Below the pieces are notes generated by a model. It had not been told where the DNA came from. It did not search any database and saw only the letters and a program-made list of their open reading frames with translations. The position numbers and the translations under genes are program-made. From the NCBI RefSeq assembly GCF_004801285.1, contig NZ_SSNY01000014.1, positions 27,963 through 91,962 on the forward strand: a DNA stretch of 64,000 nt, read 5' to 3'. Shown here in pieces: positions 17,266 to 25,429 of the stretch (position 1 is its first letter; each line of letters opens with the position of its first letter). This DNA is from Ollibium composti. GTDB lineage: Bacteria > Pseudomonadota > Alphaproteobacteria > Rhizobiales > Rhizobiaceae.

Positions 17266-17934
17266 ATGAAAACACTTCTGCTAGCTTCGGCCCTCGGGCT
17301 TTCCATGACCTCTTTTGCGCTCGCCGACACTGCTGTGGTCGCGACGACCGATCTCAATCTGCGCGCAGGCCCCGGATCCCAGTACCCGGTCGTCGGCGTC
17401 ATCGGCGCGGGCCAGTCCACCATGGTCAAGGGCTGCATCAACCAGGGCAAATGGTGCAACGTCAGCACCGGCTCGGAAGACGCCTGGGCCTATTCGGACT
17501 ATCTCGCCATGGATTCCAACGGAACGCAGGTCGTCCTTACCGACCGCTCCCCCGATGCGGGGATCGCCGTGGTTGAAGCGCCCGCCCGCATAAGCAACGG
17601 CGATGCCGGTGCAATGGCCGGTGGCGTGACCGGCGCCATCATCGGCGCGGTGGCCGGCGGCCCGGTTGGCGCCGCCATCGGCGGTGCCGCGGGTACGGTG
17701 GCCGGTGGCGCCGCCGGCACGATCACGCCCCCACCCCAAACGGTCCGCACCTATGTCACGGCGCACCGCACGGAACCCGTCTATCTTGACGGTGAGGTCG
17801 TTGTCGGCGCCGGGTTGCCCGACACGGTATCGCTGGCCGAAATCCCCGACTACGACTACCGCTATGCCTATATCAACGGCCAGCCGGTGCTCGTGGACGC
17901 GCATTCGCGCAGGATCGTCTACGTCGTCAGGTAA
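17266..17934 (+). CDS. Exported SH3-domain protein with DUF1236 C-terminus
   Basis: The 222-residue protein has a signal peptide (MKTLLLASALGLSMTSFALA). A bacterial SH3 domain follows (VVATTDLNLRAGPGSQYPVV, with two cysteines in GCINQGKWCN). Next come a glycine-zipper-like stretch from about 110 to 150 and a DUF1236 tail (VSLAEIPDYDYRYAYINGQP, VDAHSRRIVYV). This arrangement is common in rhizobia. It is probably periplasmic or envelope-associated; its function is unknown. AGGAG precedes ATG 17266, and a strong intrinsic terminator follows the stop. Confidence 0.9.
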   Translation: MKTLLLASALGLSMTSFALADTAVVATTDLNLRAGPGSQYPVVGVIGAGQSTMVKGCINQGKWCNVSTGSEDAWAYSDYLAMDSNGTQVVLTDRSPDAGIAVVEAPARISNGDAGAMAGGVTGAIIGAVAGGPVGAAIGGAAGTVAGGAAGTITPPPQTVRTYVTAHRTEPVYLDGEVVVGAGLPDTVSLAEIPDYDYRYAYINGQPVLVDAHSRRIVYVVR

Positions 17935-17948
17935 CCGGCGTTTTCAGG

Positions 17949-17980
17949 AAAGACCGCCCGCCAGCCGGGCGGTCTTTTTT
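17949..17980 (+). terminator. Rho-independent terminator of the SH3/DUF1236 gene
   Basis: AGACCGCCCG pairs with CGGGCGGTCT across a short CCAGC loop and is followed by a run of six T. It begins about 15 bp after the stop codon at 17934. Confidence 0.92.
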
Positions 17981-18154
17981 GTGTCGGCAATTTCCATGGG
18001 TGACAAAAATTCGCCGTCAATGACGCGCAAGGAACTCCGTCATTGATGCGACGAAATTTATCGATGCGAGGGGAACCGGATTTATTCCGGCGCGTTGACG
18101 GAGCATTAGCGGACAATCTGCGGCCGTCTTTTCGCAGCTTCTGGGAGGAAGTCG

Positions 18155-18454
18155 ATGAATCGCCTGCAATTCTTTTCTCCGGTGCGGCTATCGCGCGGGC
18201 ATGGACATCCGGTCGAGGAGATCGACAGCGTGGCGGATGCGATGGTGTTCCTGCGCGAATGGCCGAAGGGACGGCGCGGGCCGGTCTATCGTTGCGCCCT
18301 GAATTGCTGCACGGCCGCGATGGCATCCCAGATGAGCGCTGAAGAAGCCCGCAAGTCCTTTGCCGGCTTTGCCCGCATCACCGGCCTTCTGGTCGATGGC
18401 GGCCCTTCGCCGGTGGTAGCGGAACGGCGCGGGACAATGCGGCACGCCAGCTAA
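18155..18454 (+). CDS. DUF982 family small protein
   Basis: The 99-residue protein shows the DUF982 pattern. There is an early VRLSRGHGHPVEEIDSVADA segment, the FLREWPKGRRGPVYRCA strand, a double cysteine ALNCCTAAM, and the helix EEARKSFAGFARITGLLV. The family is greatly expanded in rhizobia and has no known function. GGGAGGAA lies 5 bp before ATG 18155. It is transcribed after the terminator at 17949-17980, so it is likely its own unit. Confidence 0.8.
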   Translation: MNRLQFFSPVRLSRGHGHPVEEIDSVADAMVFLREWPKGRRGPVYRCALNCCTAAMASQMSAEEARKSFAGFARITGLLVDGGPSPVVAERRGTMRHAS

Positions 18455-18516
18455 CGGGCGTCAGGGTGCAAAGAGCGGGCTCAGCCGCGCGCCGCCTTTG
18501 CTGCCGCTTTGGAAAA

Positions 18517-18663
18517 TCAATTCTTCTGAATCGATATGCCGTTGTCGTCGATCTTGAGTTCGACACCTTCGGGCTTGCTTTCCTGGCGCCAGATATAGGC
18601 GCCAAGCACGATGACGACGACGACGAGCGCGCCGATGAGGAGGTAAAGCATATTCCGGCTCAC
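18517..18663 (-). CDS. Small single-pass membrane protein (about 48 aa)
   Basis: This short gene starts at GTG 18663 (alternative ATG 18651). AGGGAG lies 6 bp upstream of the GTG. The protein is one hydrophobic helix (YLLIGALVVVVIVLGAYIW) followed by a short charged tail (RQESKPEGVELKIDDNGISI). It resembles small hypothetical membrane proteins found in related rhizobia, and I cannot assign a role. It follows the GlsB/YeaQ gene on the same strand, about 29 bp away, so the two may be co-transcribed stress or envelope genes. Confidence 0.6.
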   Translation of the reverse strand: MSRNMLYLLIGALVVVVIVLGAYIWRQESKPEGVELKIDDNGISIQKN

Positions 18664-18691
18664 GGCGCGCTCCCTGGTCTGCAGGCCGGCG

Positions 18692-18946
18692 TCAGGCGGA
18701 TTTCACCAGCCGGATCAGCACCAGCAGGATGATGGCGCCGATCGCGGCATGAATGATCGCCGCCAAGATACCCGAGCCCAGACTGATATTGAGCGCCGGA
18801 AACAGCCATCCGGCGATCAGCGCGCCGACGATGCCGACGACGATGTTGCCGAGCAGCCCGAAGCCGTAGCCCTTGACGATGAGGCCGGCGAGCCAGCCGG
18901 CGATGGCACCGATGATGAGAAAGACGATGAGGCTTTCAACGCCCAT
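18692..18946 (-). CDS. GlsB/YeaQ/YmgE family membrane protein
   Basis: The 84-residue protein is almost entirely hydrophobic, with three membrane helices and glycine motifs (IIGAIAGWLAGLIVKG, GNIVVGIVGALIAGWLF, AIIHAAIGAIILL). This is the transglycosylase-associated/GlsB family. Members are general-stress inner-membrane proteins of unknown mechanism. A GGAGG-type site precedes ATG 18946. The length is normal for the family. Confidence 0.93.
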   Translation of the reverse strand: MGVESLIVFLIIGAIAGWLAGLIVKGYGFGLLGNIVVGIVGALIAGWLFPALNISLGSGILAAIIHAAIGAIILLVLIRLVKSA

Positions 18947-19056
18947 GGTATTCCCTCCTTGTGCGGAGCGGCGTCGGCGCTTGAAGCACCGAATCGCTCT
19001 CCGGTTGCAACGATGCCGAACCTATTGAAAAACGTGCCGGCGCGCCAGCGGCCCTC

Positions 19057-19254
19057 TTACGCGTCATCGTCGGAAGCCGGCCGCCAGCTCGACGGCTCGA
19101 TCCGTTTCTTGGTGTCGCTGTCGATATAGGTCCACCAGCCGCCGTCCTCCCAGCGCGCCAGCGACTCGCTGGTCACCCCGTCCCCGTCCGTCCACGAGAC
19201 GGTGACCTGCGAGCCGTCCTTCGGCGCGCTGGCGATCGGTTTGCGCTCGGTCAT
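19057..19254 (-). CDS. Small hypothetical protein with W-rich C-terminal half (65 aa)
   Basis: The protein begins MTERKPIASAPKDGSQVTV, a pattern (xPIxSAPKDGS) seen in short phage and rhizobial hypothetical proteins. It continues with a tryptophan-rich stretch (SLARWEDGGWWTYIDSDTK). GAGGGGATT lies just before ATG 19254. It is probably cytoplasmic; its function is unknown. It follows rnd on the same strand after 57 bp. Confidence 0.7.
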   Translation of the reverse strand: MTERKPIASAPKDGSQVTVSWTDGDGVTSESLARWEDGGWWTYIDSDTKKRIEPSSWRPASDDDA

Positions 19255-19311
19255 GGCAATCCCCTCAAATTCATCCGCGCGACACAACGCGGATGCCGCA
19301 TCCGGGTTCCG

Positions 19312-19935
<624 letters not shown>

Positions 19936-19945
19936 CGCCCGGCCC

Positions 19946-21331
19946 TCACCGTGTCAGAGCGTCGAGGATGCGCGCCCACGAGCGCTGCCCCTTGTGAAAG
20001 GAAGCGAGATCGTACTTCTCGTTCGGCGAGTGGATGCGGTCGTCCGACAGCGCGAAGCCGACCAGCAGCGATTCCATGCCGAGATAGGTCTGGAAATCGC
20101 CGACCACGGGGATCGAACCGCCGCTGCCCACCGTCACCGCCGGCTTCGACCACTCCTCGGTCAGCGCATTGCGCGCCTTGGTCAGGAACGGCGAATCGTA
20201 GGCAAGCTGGATCGCCGGCGATCCGCCATGCTGGTGGAACTCGATACGGCAGTCGGCCGGCAGGCGCTCGGAAGCGAACTGCCGGAAGGCGGTCCGGATT
20301 TTCTTCGGGTCCTGGCTGTGGACCAGCCGGAACGACACTTTCGCAGATGCTTGTGCTGCGATCACCGTCTTGAAGCCCTTGCCCTCGTAACCGCCGGAAA
20401 TGCCGTTGAACTCGGCCGTCGGCCGCGCCCACACCATTTCCAGAACCGAGCGGCCCTTCTCGCCTGCCGGGATGGACAGGCCGATCGGCTCGAGGAAGCT
20501 TTCCGCGGTCTCGCCGAGCGATTCCCAGGCCTTAAGCACTTGCGAGGGCGTTTCCTCCACCCCGTCGTAGAAGCCGGGGATGGTGATGCGGCCGGTCTCG
20601 TCGTGGATGTCTGCGAGGATCTTCGAAAGGATGCGGATCGGATTGGCCGCCGGGCCGCCATACATGCCCGAATGAAGGTCGCGATTGGCCGCCTTGACGA
20701 CGACCTCCTCGCCCACCAGCCCGCGCAGCGAGGTGCAGATGGAGGGCGTCTCGCGGTTCCACATGTCGGTGTCGCAGACCAGCGCGAAATCGGCCTTCAA
20801 TTCCTCGGCATTGGCCTCAAGGAACGGCTTCAGGGATGGCGAACCGCTCTCCTCCTCGCCCTCGAACAGCAGCGTGATCCGGCACGGCAGCGAGCCATGC
20901 ACCGCCTTCCAGGCGCGGCAGGCCTCGACGAACAGCATGAGCTGCCCCTTGTCGTCGGACGAACCGCGCCCGGTGATGACCTTGCGGCCCGGCTCCATCT
21001 CCTTGACCTTCGGATCGAACGGATCGTCCTCCCACAGCTCCAGCGGATCGACCGGCTGCACGTCGTAGTGGCCATAGAACAGGATATGCGGGCTGCCGGC
21101 CGGACCGTCGTGATGCGCGACCACCATCGGGTGGCCGGGCGTCACCCTGACCGAAGCGTCGAAGCCGATCGTCTTCAGGTCGGCCACCAGCCATTCGGCG
21201 GCGCTCCGGCAATCCGCGGCGAAAGCCGGATCGGTGGAGATCGACTTGATCCGGAGCAGCTTGAAAAGCCGCTCCAGGCTCTGGTCGAGATTCTGGTCGA
21301 GTCGGTCGAGGACGGAGGAAATTGCGGACAT
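19946..21331 (-). CDS. M20-family metallopeptidase (dipeptidase)
   Basis: The 461-residue protein is an M20 exopeptidase. Metal-binding and catalytic motifs are FYGHYDVQPVDP (first His and Asp), GRGSSDDKGQLM (bridging Asp) and LLFEGEEESGSPSL (general base Glu followed by metal Glu). ALVCDTDMW and the C-terminal SDDRIHSPNEKYDL supply the remaining ligands. An inserted dimerisation domain spans roughly 205-355. It is cytosolic and probably cleaves dipeptides. The ATG at 21331 follows an AAAGGCC element. It is transcribed toward rnd. Confidence 0.9.
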   Translation of the reverse strand: MSAISSVLDRLDQNLDQSLERLFKLLRIKSISTDPAFAADCRSAAEWLVADLKTIGFDASVRVTPGHPMVVAHHDGPAGSPHILFYGHYDVQPVDPLELWEDDPFDPKVKEMEPGRKVITGRGSSDDKGQLMLFVEACRAWKAVHGSLPCRITLLFEGEEESGSPSLKPFLEANAEELKADFALVCDTDMWNRETPSICTSLRGLVGEEVVVKAANRDLHSGMYGGPAANPIRILSKILADIHDETGRITIPGFYDGVEETPSQVLKAWESLGETAESFLEPIGLSIPAGEKGRSVLEMVWARPTAEFNGISGGYEGKGFKTVIAAQASAKVSFRLVHSQDPKKIRTAFRQFASERLPADCRIEFHQHGGSPAIQLAYDSPFLTKARNALTEEWSKPAVTVGSGGSIPVVGDFQTYLGMESLLVGFALSDDRIHSPNEKYDLASFHKGQRSWARILDALTR

Positions 21332-21443
21332 GAGCAAAAGGCCTTTCAGATTTGCGGCGCAACCCTAATGGGCCAAACCGCAAACGAAAAGCCCGGCGAG
21401 ATTAGGCCATGACGGAAAAGCAGAGGCGAGGTCTTTTCGAGGC

Positions 21444-21589
21444 AAAAAAAGACCGCCGTGGCGGAGGGGGAAACCACGGCGGTCCTACTCGAAACGTTGC
21501 GGCAGCCCGGAGAGGGGGATAGGCTGCCGCAGGTGTCCGGTATAGGCGGGGGACGGGCCTTGCTCCGGACTTCGGCGAAAACTGCCGAT
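21444..21589 (-). ncRNA. Candidate trans-acting small RNA with three C-rich loops (AbcR/alpha-r15-like or alpha-r14-like)
   Basis: Between the M20 peptidase and polA, the minus strand can fold into three consecutive hairpins. The stems are GTCCGG/CCGGAC (21535-21540 with 21565-21570), GCGGCAGCC/GGCTGCCGC (21499-21507 with 21522-21530) and GACCGCCGTGG/CCACGGCGGTC (21451-21461 with 21474-21484). The last is followed by seven T, a classic terminator. Each loop contains CCCCC (GTCCCCCGCC, ATCCCCCTCTCC, TTTCCCCCTCC), able to pair with Shine-Dalgarno sequences. Upstream are a -35-like TTGAAT and a -10-like CAGATA 17 bp apart. From memory, the S. meliloti AbcR1/AbcR2 genes also sit next to polA. The 5' end near 21589 is an estimate. 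Confidence 0.6.
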
Positions 21590-21595
21590 GCCTGC

Positions 21596-21624
21596 TATCT
21601 GTGTCTGGGAACGTGGCGATTCAA
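21596..21624 (-). promoter_or_regulatory. Putative promoter of the small RNA
   Basis: On the minus strand, TTGAAT (21619-21624) and CAGATA (21596-21601) are separated by 17 bp. This fits a vegetative sigma-70-type promoter, with transcription starting near 21589. No other minus-strand gene exists between here and the terminator at 21444-21484. Confidence 0.45.
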
Positions 21625-21755
21625 GGGCACGAAGATTACATCTTTGTAATATGCCCGTGAGGTCCTGACGGCTCCTGTCAGGACATTGCTGGAACTGTCC
21701 GTTGCCGCGCCGTTAGGCGTGGACCGCGCCGCCCAGCCGCGCTATCGGTGACGCC

Positions 21756-24746
21756 ATGAAAAAAGGCGATCACCTCTTCCTCGTCGATGGCTCCGGCTAC
21801 ATCTTCCGCGCCTATCACGCGCTGCCGCCGCTGTCGCGCAAGTCGGACGGCCTGCCGGTGGGCGCCGTCTCCGGCTTCTGCAACATGTTGTGGAAGCTGC
21901 TGCGCGAGGCGCGCAACACCGACGTCGGCGTCACGCCGACCCATTTCGCCGTCATCTTCGACTATTCCTCCAAAACCTTCCGCAACGAACTCTATCCTGA
22001 ATACAAGGCCAACCGCTCGGCCCCGCCGGAAGACCTGATCCCGCAGTTCGGCCTGATCCGCGAAGCCACCCGCGCCTTCGGCCTGCCCTGCGTCGAGATG
22101 GAGGGCTTCGAGGCCGACGACCTGATCGCCACCTATTGCCGGCTCGCCTGCGAAGCCGGCGGCGACACCACCATCGTCTCCTCCGACAAGGACCTGATGC
22201 AGCTGGTCGGCCCGACCGTCGGCATGTACGACCCGATGAAGGACCGCCAGATCGGCATTCCCGAGGTCATCGAGAAGTGGGGCGTGCCGCCGGAAAAGAT
22301 GATCGACCTGCAGGCGCTGACCGGCGATTCGGTCGACAACGTGCCTGGCGTGCCGGGCATCGGCCCGAAAACGGCGGCGCAATTGCTGGAACAGTTCGGC
22401 AATCTCGACACGTTGCTGGAGCGTGCCGGCGAGATCAAGCAGGACAAGCGCCGCCAGTCGATCATCGACAACGCCGACAAGGCGCGCATCTCGCGCGAAC
22501 TGGTGACGCTGAAGACCGATGTTCCGACCGCGGCCGGCGAAGGCCTGGACGACTTCGTTCTCGATCCCGCCGACGGGCCGAAGCTGATCGCCTTCCTGAA
22601 AGCGATGGAGTTCACGTCGCTGACGCGGCGGGTCGCCGAAGCGACCGGCACCGAGGTCGGCGAGGTCGAGGCCGCGTCGATCGCGGTCGAACGCGCCGAC
22701 ACCGCGCATGGGCCCGATGTGGGCAGCACCTTTACCTCCCCCCTGAGGGGAGGTCGCGCCGAAGGCGCGGGTGGGGGTACTTCGTCGAGCGCCGGCGCGT
22801 CGGAACCCCCACCCCTAACCCCTCCCCTCAAGGGGGAGGGGGATTCTCCGTCCCTCCTTTCCGCCCTGCGCGCCGAAGCCGCCGTCGCCGACAAGATCGA
22901 CGTCAACGCCTATCATTGCATCCGCGACCTGCCGACCTTGCTGCGCTGGGTCGAGGAAGCACGCGAGGCCGGCATCGTCGCCTTCGACACCGAGACCACC
23001 TCGCTCGACCCCATGCAGGCGGAACTCTGTGGCTTCTCGCTCGCCATCCGTCCCGGCCAAGCCTGCTATGTGCCGGTCGGCCACAAAAACGGCCAGGACG
23101 ATCTCCTCGGCGGCGGGCTGGTCGACGGCCAGATACCGATCCGCGAGGCGCTCGCCGCGATCAAGCCGCTGATGGAGGACAGGTCGGTCCTCAAGATCGC
23201 GCAGAACCTGAAGTACGACCTCGTCATCATGCAGCGCCACGGCGTCGACGTCGCGCCCTACGACGACACGATGCTGATCTCCTACGTGCTCGACGCCGGC
23301 GTCACAGGCGGCCACGGCATGGATTTCCTGGCCGACAAATGGCTCGGCCACAAGACGATCCCCTTCAAGGACGTCGCCGGCTCCGGCAAGAGCTTCATCG
23401 GCTTCCATCAGGTGCCGCTCGACAGGGCGACCTGCTACGCCGCCGAGGACGCCGACGTGACGCTACGGCTCTGGATGGTGCTGAAGCCGCGCCTCGCCGC
23501 CAAGGGCCTCGTCTCGGTCTACGAGCGGCTGGAGCGGCCGCTAGTGCCGGTGCTGGCGCGCATGGAGCAGCGCGGCATCTCCGTCGACCGGCAAATTCTC
23601 TCCCGCCTCTCCGGCGACCTCGCCCAGGGCGCCGCCCGGCTGGAGGAGGACATCTATCAACTGATCGGCGAGCGCATCAACATCGGCTCGCCCAAGCAAC
23701 TCGGCGACATATTGTTCGGCCGCATGGGCCTGCCGGGCGGCTCCAAGACCAAGTCCGGACAATGGTCCACCTCGGCGCAGCTTCTGGAAGACCTCGCAGC
23801 CGAAGGCCACGAACTGCCGCGCCGGATCGTCGACTGGCGACAGCTCACCAAGCTGAAGTCGACCTACACCGATGCCCTGCCGGGCTTCATCAATCCAGAA
23901 ACGAAACGCGTCCATACGTCTTATGCGCTGGCCGCGACGACGACCGGACGGCTGTCGTCTTCCGATCCGAACCTTCAGAACATTCCGGTGCGCACCGCCG
24001 AAGGCCGCAAGATCCGTACCGCCTTCATCGCCGAGCCAGGCCATAAGCTGATCTCGGCCGACTACAGTCAGATCGAGCTTCGCGTGCTGGCGCATGTCGC
24101 GGATATCCCGCAGTTGAAGCAGGCTTTCGCGGACGGCGCCGACATCCACGCCATCACCGCTTCCGAGATGTTCGGCGTTCCGGTCGAAGGCATGCCGTCG
24201 GAAGTCCGCCGCCGCGCCAAGGCGATCAACTTCGGCATCATCTACGGCATTTCCGCCTTCGGCCTGGCCAACCAGCTCTCCATCCCGCGCGAGGAAGCCG
24301 GCGCCTACATCAAGAAATACTTCGAGCGCTTCCCCGGCATCCGCGACTACATGGACGAGACGAAGGCCTTCGCCCGCGAGAACGGCTTTGTCGAGACCGT
24401 GTTCGGCCGCCGCATCCACTATCCCGAAATCCGCGCGGCCAACCCATCGCTGCGCGCCTTCAACGAACGCGCCTCGATCAATGCCCGCCTGCAGGGCACC
24501 GCGGCCGACATCATCCGCCGCGCAATGATCCGCATGGACGACGCTCTGCTGAAGGCGGGACTCGGCGCCCGCATGCTTCTGCAAGTGCATGACGAGCTGA
24601 TCTTCGAGACGGTCGAGGCCGAGGTCGATGCGACCATCCCGGTGGTGAAGGCCGTTATGGAGAATGCGGCGATGCCGGCGGTTTCGCTGTCGGTGCCTCT
24701 CCAGGTCGACGCCCGCGCCGCCGACAACTGGGACGAGGCGCACTGA
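21756..24746 (+). CDS. polA: DNA polymerase I with an in-frame palindromic insertion
   Basis: The 996-residue enzyme has all three PolA domains. The 5'-3' exonuclease (about 1-300) shows FEADDLIATYCR and GDSVDNVPGVPGIGPKTA. The 3'-5' exonuclease (about 400-570) shows VAFDTETTSLDP and KIAQNLKYD. The polymerase shows SADYSQIELRVLAH, RRRAKAINFGIIYG and LLQVHDELIFE. Between the two exonuclease domains, residues about 327-366 are encoded by a palindromic repeat (22735-22850) and read as a Gly/Pro-rich linker. The frame stays open, so the enzyme is expected to work. It fills gaps in repair and removes RNA primers. Confidence 0.96.
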   Translation: MKKGDHLFLVDGSGYIFRAYHALPPLSRKSDGLPVGAVSGFCNMLWKLLREARNTDVGVTPTHFAVIFDYSSKTFRNELYPEYKANRSAPPEDLIPQFGLIREATRAFGLPCVEMEGFEADDLIATYCRLACEAGGDTTIVSSDKDLMQLVGPTVGMYDPMKDRQIGIPEVIEKWGVPPEKMIDLQALTGDSVDNVPGVPGIGPKTAAQLLEQFGNLDTLLERAGEIKQDKRRQSIIDNADKARISRELVTLKTDVPTAAGEGLDDFVLDPADGPKLIAFLKAMEFTSLTRRVAEATGTEVGEVEAASIAVERADTAHGPDVGSTFTSPLRGGRAEGAGGGTSSSAGASEPPPLTPPLKGEGDSPSLLSALRAEAAVADKIDVNAYHCIRDLPTLLRWVEEAREAGIVAFDTETTSLDPMQAELCGFSLAIRPGQACYVPVGHKNGQDDLLGGGLVDGQIPIREALAAIKPLMEDRSVLKIAQNLKYDLVIMQRHGVDVAPYDDTMLISYVLDAGVTGGHGMDFLADKWLGHKTIPFKDVAGSGKSFIGFHQVPLDRATCYAAEDADVTLRLWMVLKPRLAAKGLVSVYERLERPLVPVLARMEQRGISVDRQILSRLSGDLAQGAARLEEDIYQLIGERINIGSPKQLGDILFGRMGLPGGSKTKSGQWSTSAQLLEDLAAEGHELPRRIVDWRQLTKLKSTYTDALPGFINPETKRVHTSYALAATTTGRLSSSDPNLQNIPVRTAEGRKIRTAFIAEPGHKLISADYSQIELRVLAHVADIPQLKQAFADGADIHAITASEMFGVPVEGMPSEVRRRAKAINFGIIYGISAFGLANQLSIPREEAGAYIKKYFERFPGIRDYMDETKAFARENGFVETVFGRRIHYPEIRAANPSLRAFNERASINARLQGTAADIIRRAMIRMDDALLKAGLGARMLLQVHDELIFETVEAEVDATIPVVKAVMENAAMPAVSLSVPLQVDARAADNWDEAH
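22735..22850 (+). repeat. Palindromic element inserted in frame in polA
   Basis: The left arm (cctcccccctgaggggaggt followed by gcgggtggggg) and the right arm (cccccacccctaacccctcc followed by cctcaagggggaggggg) form nested inverted repeats about 115 bp long. Such G/C-run palindromes are normally intergenic in rhizobia. Here the element has no stop in the polA frame and adds the segment SPLRGGRAEGAGGG, a Ser/Ala spacer, then PPPLTPPLKGEGD between two domains. Confidence 0.85.
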
Positions 24747-24790
24747 GCATGTTGCAGCCGGATGGTCACGTCCGGCGTCGTACAAATGCG
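24745..24790. repeat. Short dispersed hairpin repeat, copy 1
   Basis: The sequence starts gagcatgttgcagccggatg and ends gtcgtacaaatgcg. It overlaps the polA stop codon and its 3' flank. A diverged copy lies at 38238-38284. An internal GCCGGA/TCCGGC pairing could form a small hairpin. Confidence 0.65.
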
Positions 24791-24810
24791 ACTAAGAGGA
24801 TCAAGTGCCG

Positions 24811-25215
24811 TCAGGCGGCCTCGGCCCGGCATTTTCCGCAGGTGCCGCGGAATTCGATCACCGCCTTCTTCGGCACGAAGCCGCCGGCCCGCACCCAGTC
24901 GTCAAGCTGGTGGCCGATGGTGTCGTCGGAAAACTCCTGCACTTGCCCGCATGTGTCGCAGATGGCAAAGGCGGTCATGGAATGGCCGTGATCGTGCGGT
25001 TCCGAGCAGGCGACGAAGGCATTCAGGCTTTCCAGCCGATGCACGAAACCTTCCTTGATGAGCGCATCCAGCGCCCGGTAGACCTGCAAGGGGGCGCGAA
25101 AACCGCGCTCGCGCAACTGGTCGAGCAGCGTGTAGGCGCTGAGCGGCGCGCTCGCCGCCTCCAGCTTTTCCAGCACGTTGAGCTGGTTCTTGGTGAGTGT
25201 CGCCCTTGCCGTCAT
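24811..25215 (-). CDS. zur: Zinc uptake regulator Zur (Fur family)
   Basis: The 134-residue Fur-family repressor has an N-terminal winged helix (TKNQLNVLEKLEAA, FRAPLQVYRALDALIKEGFV) and a metal-binding dimerisation domain. HRLESLNAFVAC and EPHDHGHSM supply His ligands, and two CxxC pairs (AICDTCGQV and GTCGKCRAE) hold structural zinc. These features fit Zur better than Fur or Mur. It would repress zinc import genes when zinc is plentiful. No zinc transporter gene is adjacent, and no obvious Zur box was seen upstream. Confidence 0.88.
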   Translation of the reverse strand: MTARATLTKNQLNVLEKLEAASAPLSAYTLLDQLRERGFRAPLQVYRALDALIKEGFVHRLESLNAFVACSEPHDHGHSMTAFAICDTCGQVQEFSDDTIGHQLDDWVRAGGFVPKKAVIEFRGTCGKCRAEAA

Positions 25216-25379
25216 GGTCCAGTTCTCGCTCCGTCGCCGTCAGGATGAGCGACACCGCGTCCCTGACATAGCGATGATCAGGCGATTTTACCACCGCCGT
25301 GCCGATCCGCACGCCAGGCGGGTAAGCTCTTTGCCGCTTGCCGAGTGTGAAAACTTCCCAAATACTGCCAAAATCCTTG

Positions 25380-25398
25380 TCCAAGCTCGAATTGCTTG
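25380..25398. promoter_or_regulatory. Inverted repeat in the zur/caspase intergenic region
   Basis: CCAAGC and GCTTGG flank TCGAATT, about 30-50 bp before the caspase gene start. A larger TTCCCAA/TTGGGAA pair brackets it (about 25356 and 25397). It could be an operator or a leader hairpin; no regulator is known. Confidence 0.3.
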
Positions 25399-25429
25399 GG
25401 AAGATTGATGGGTTTCGGGGGAAACGATC

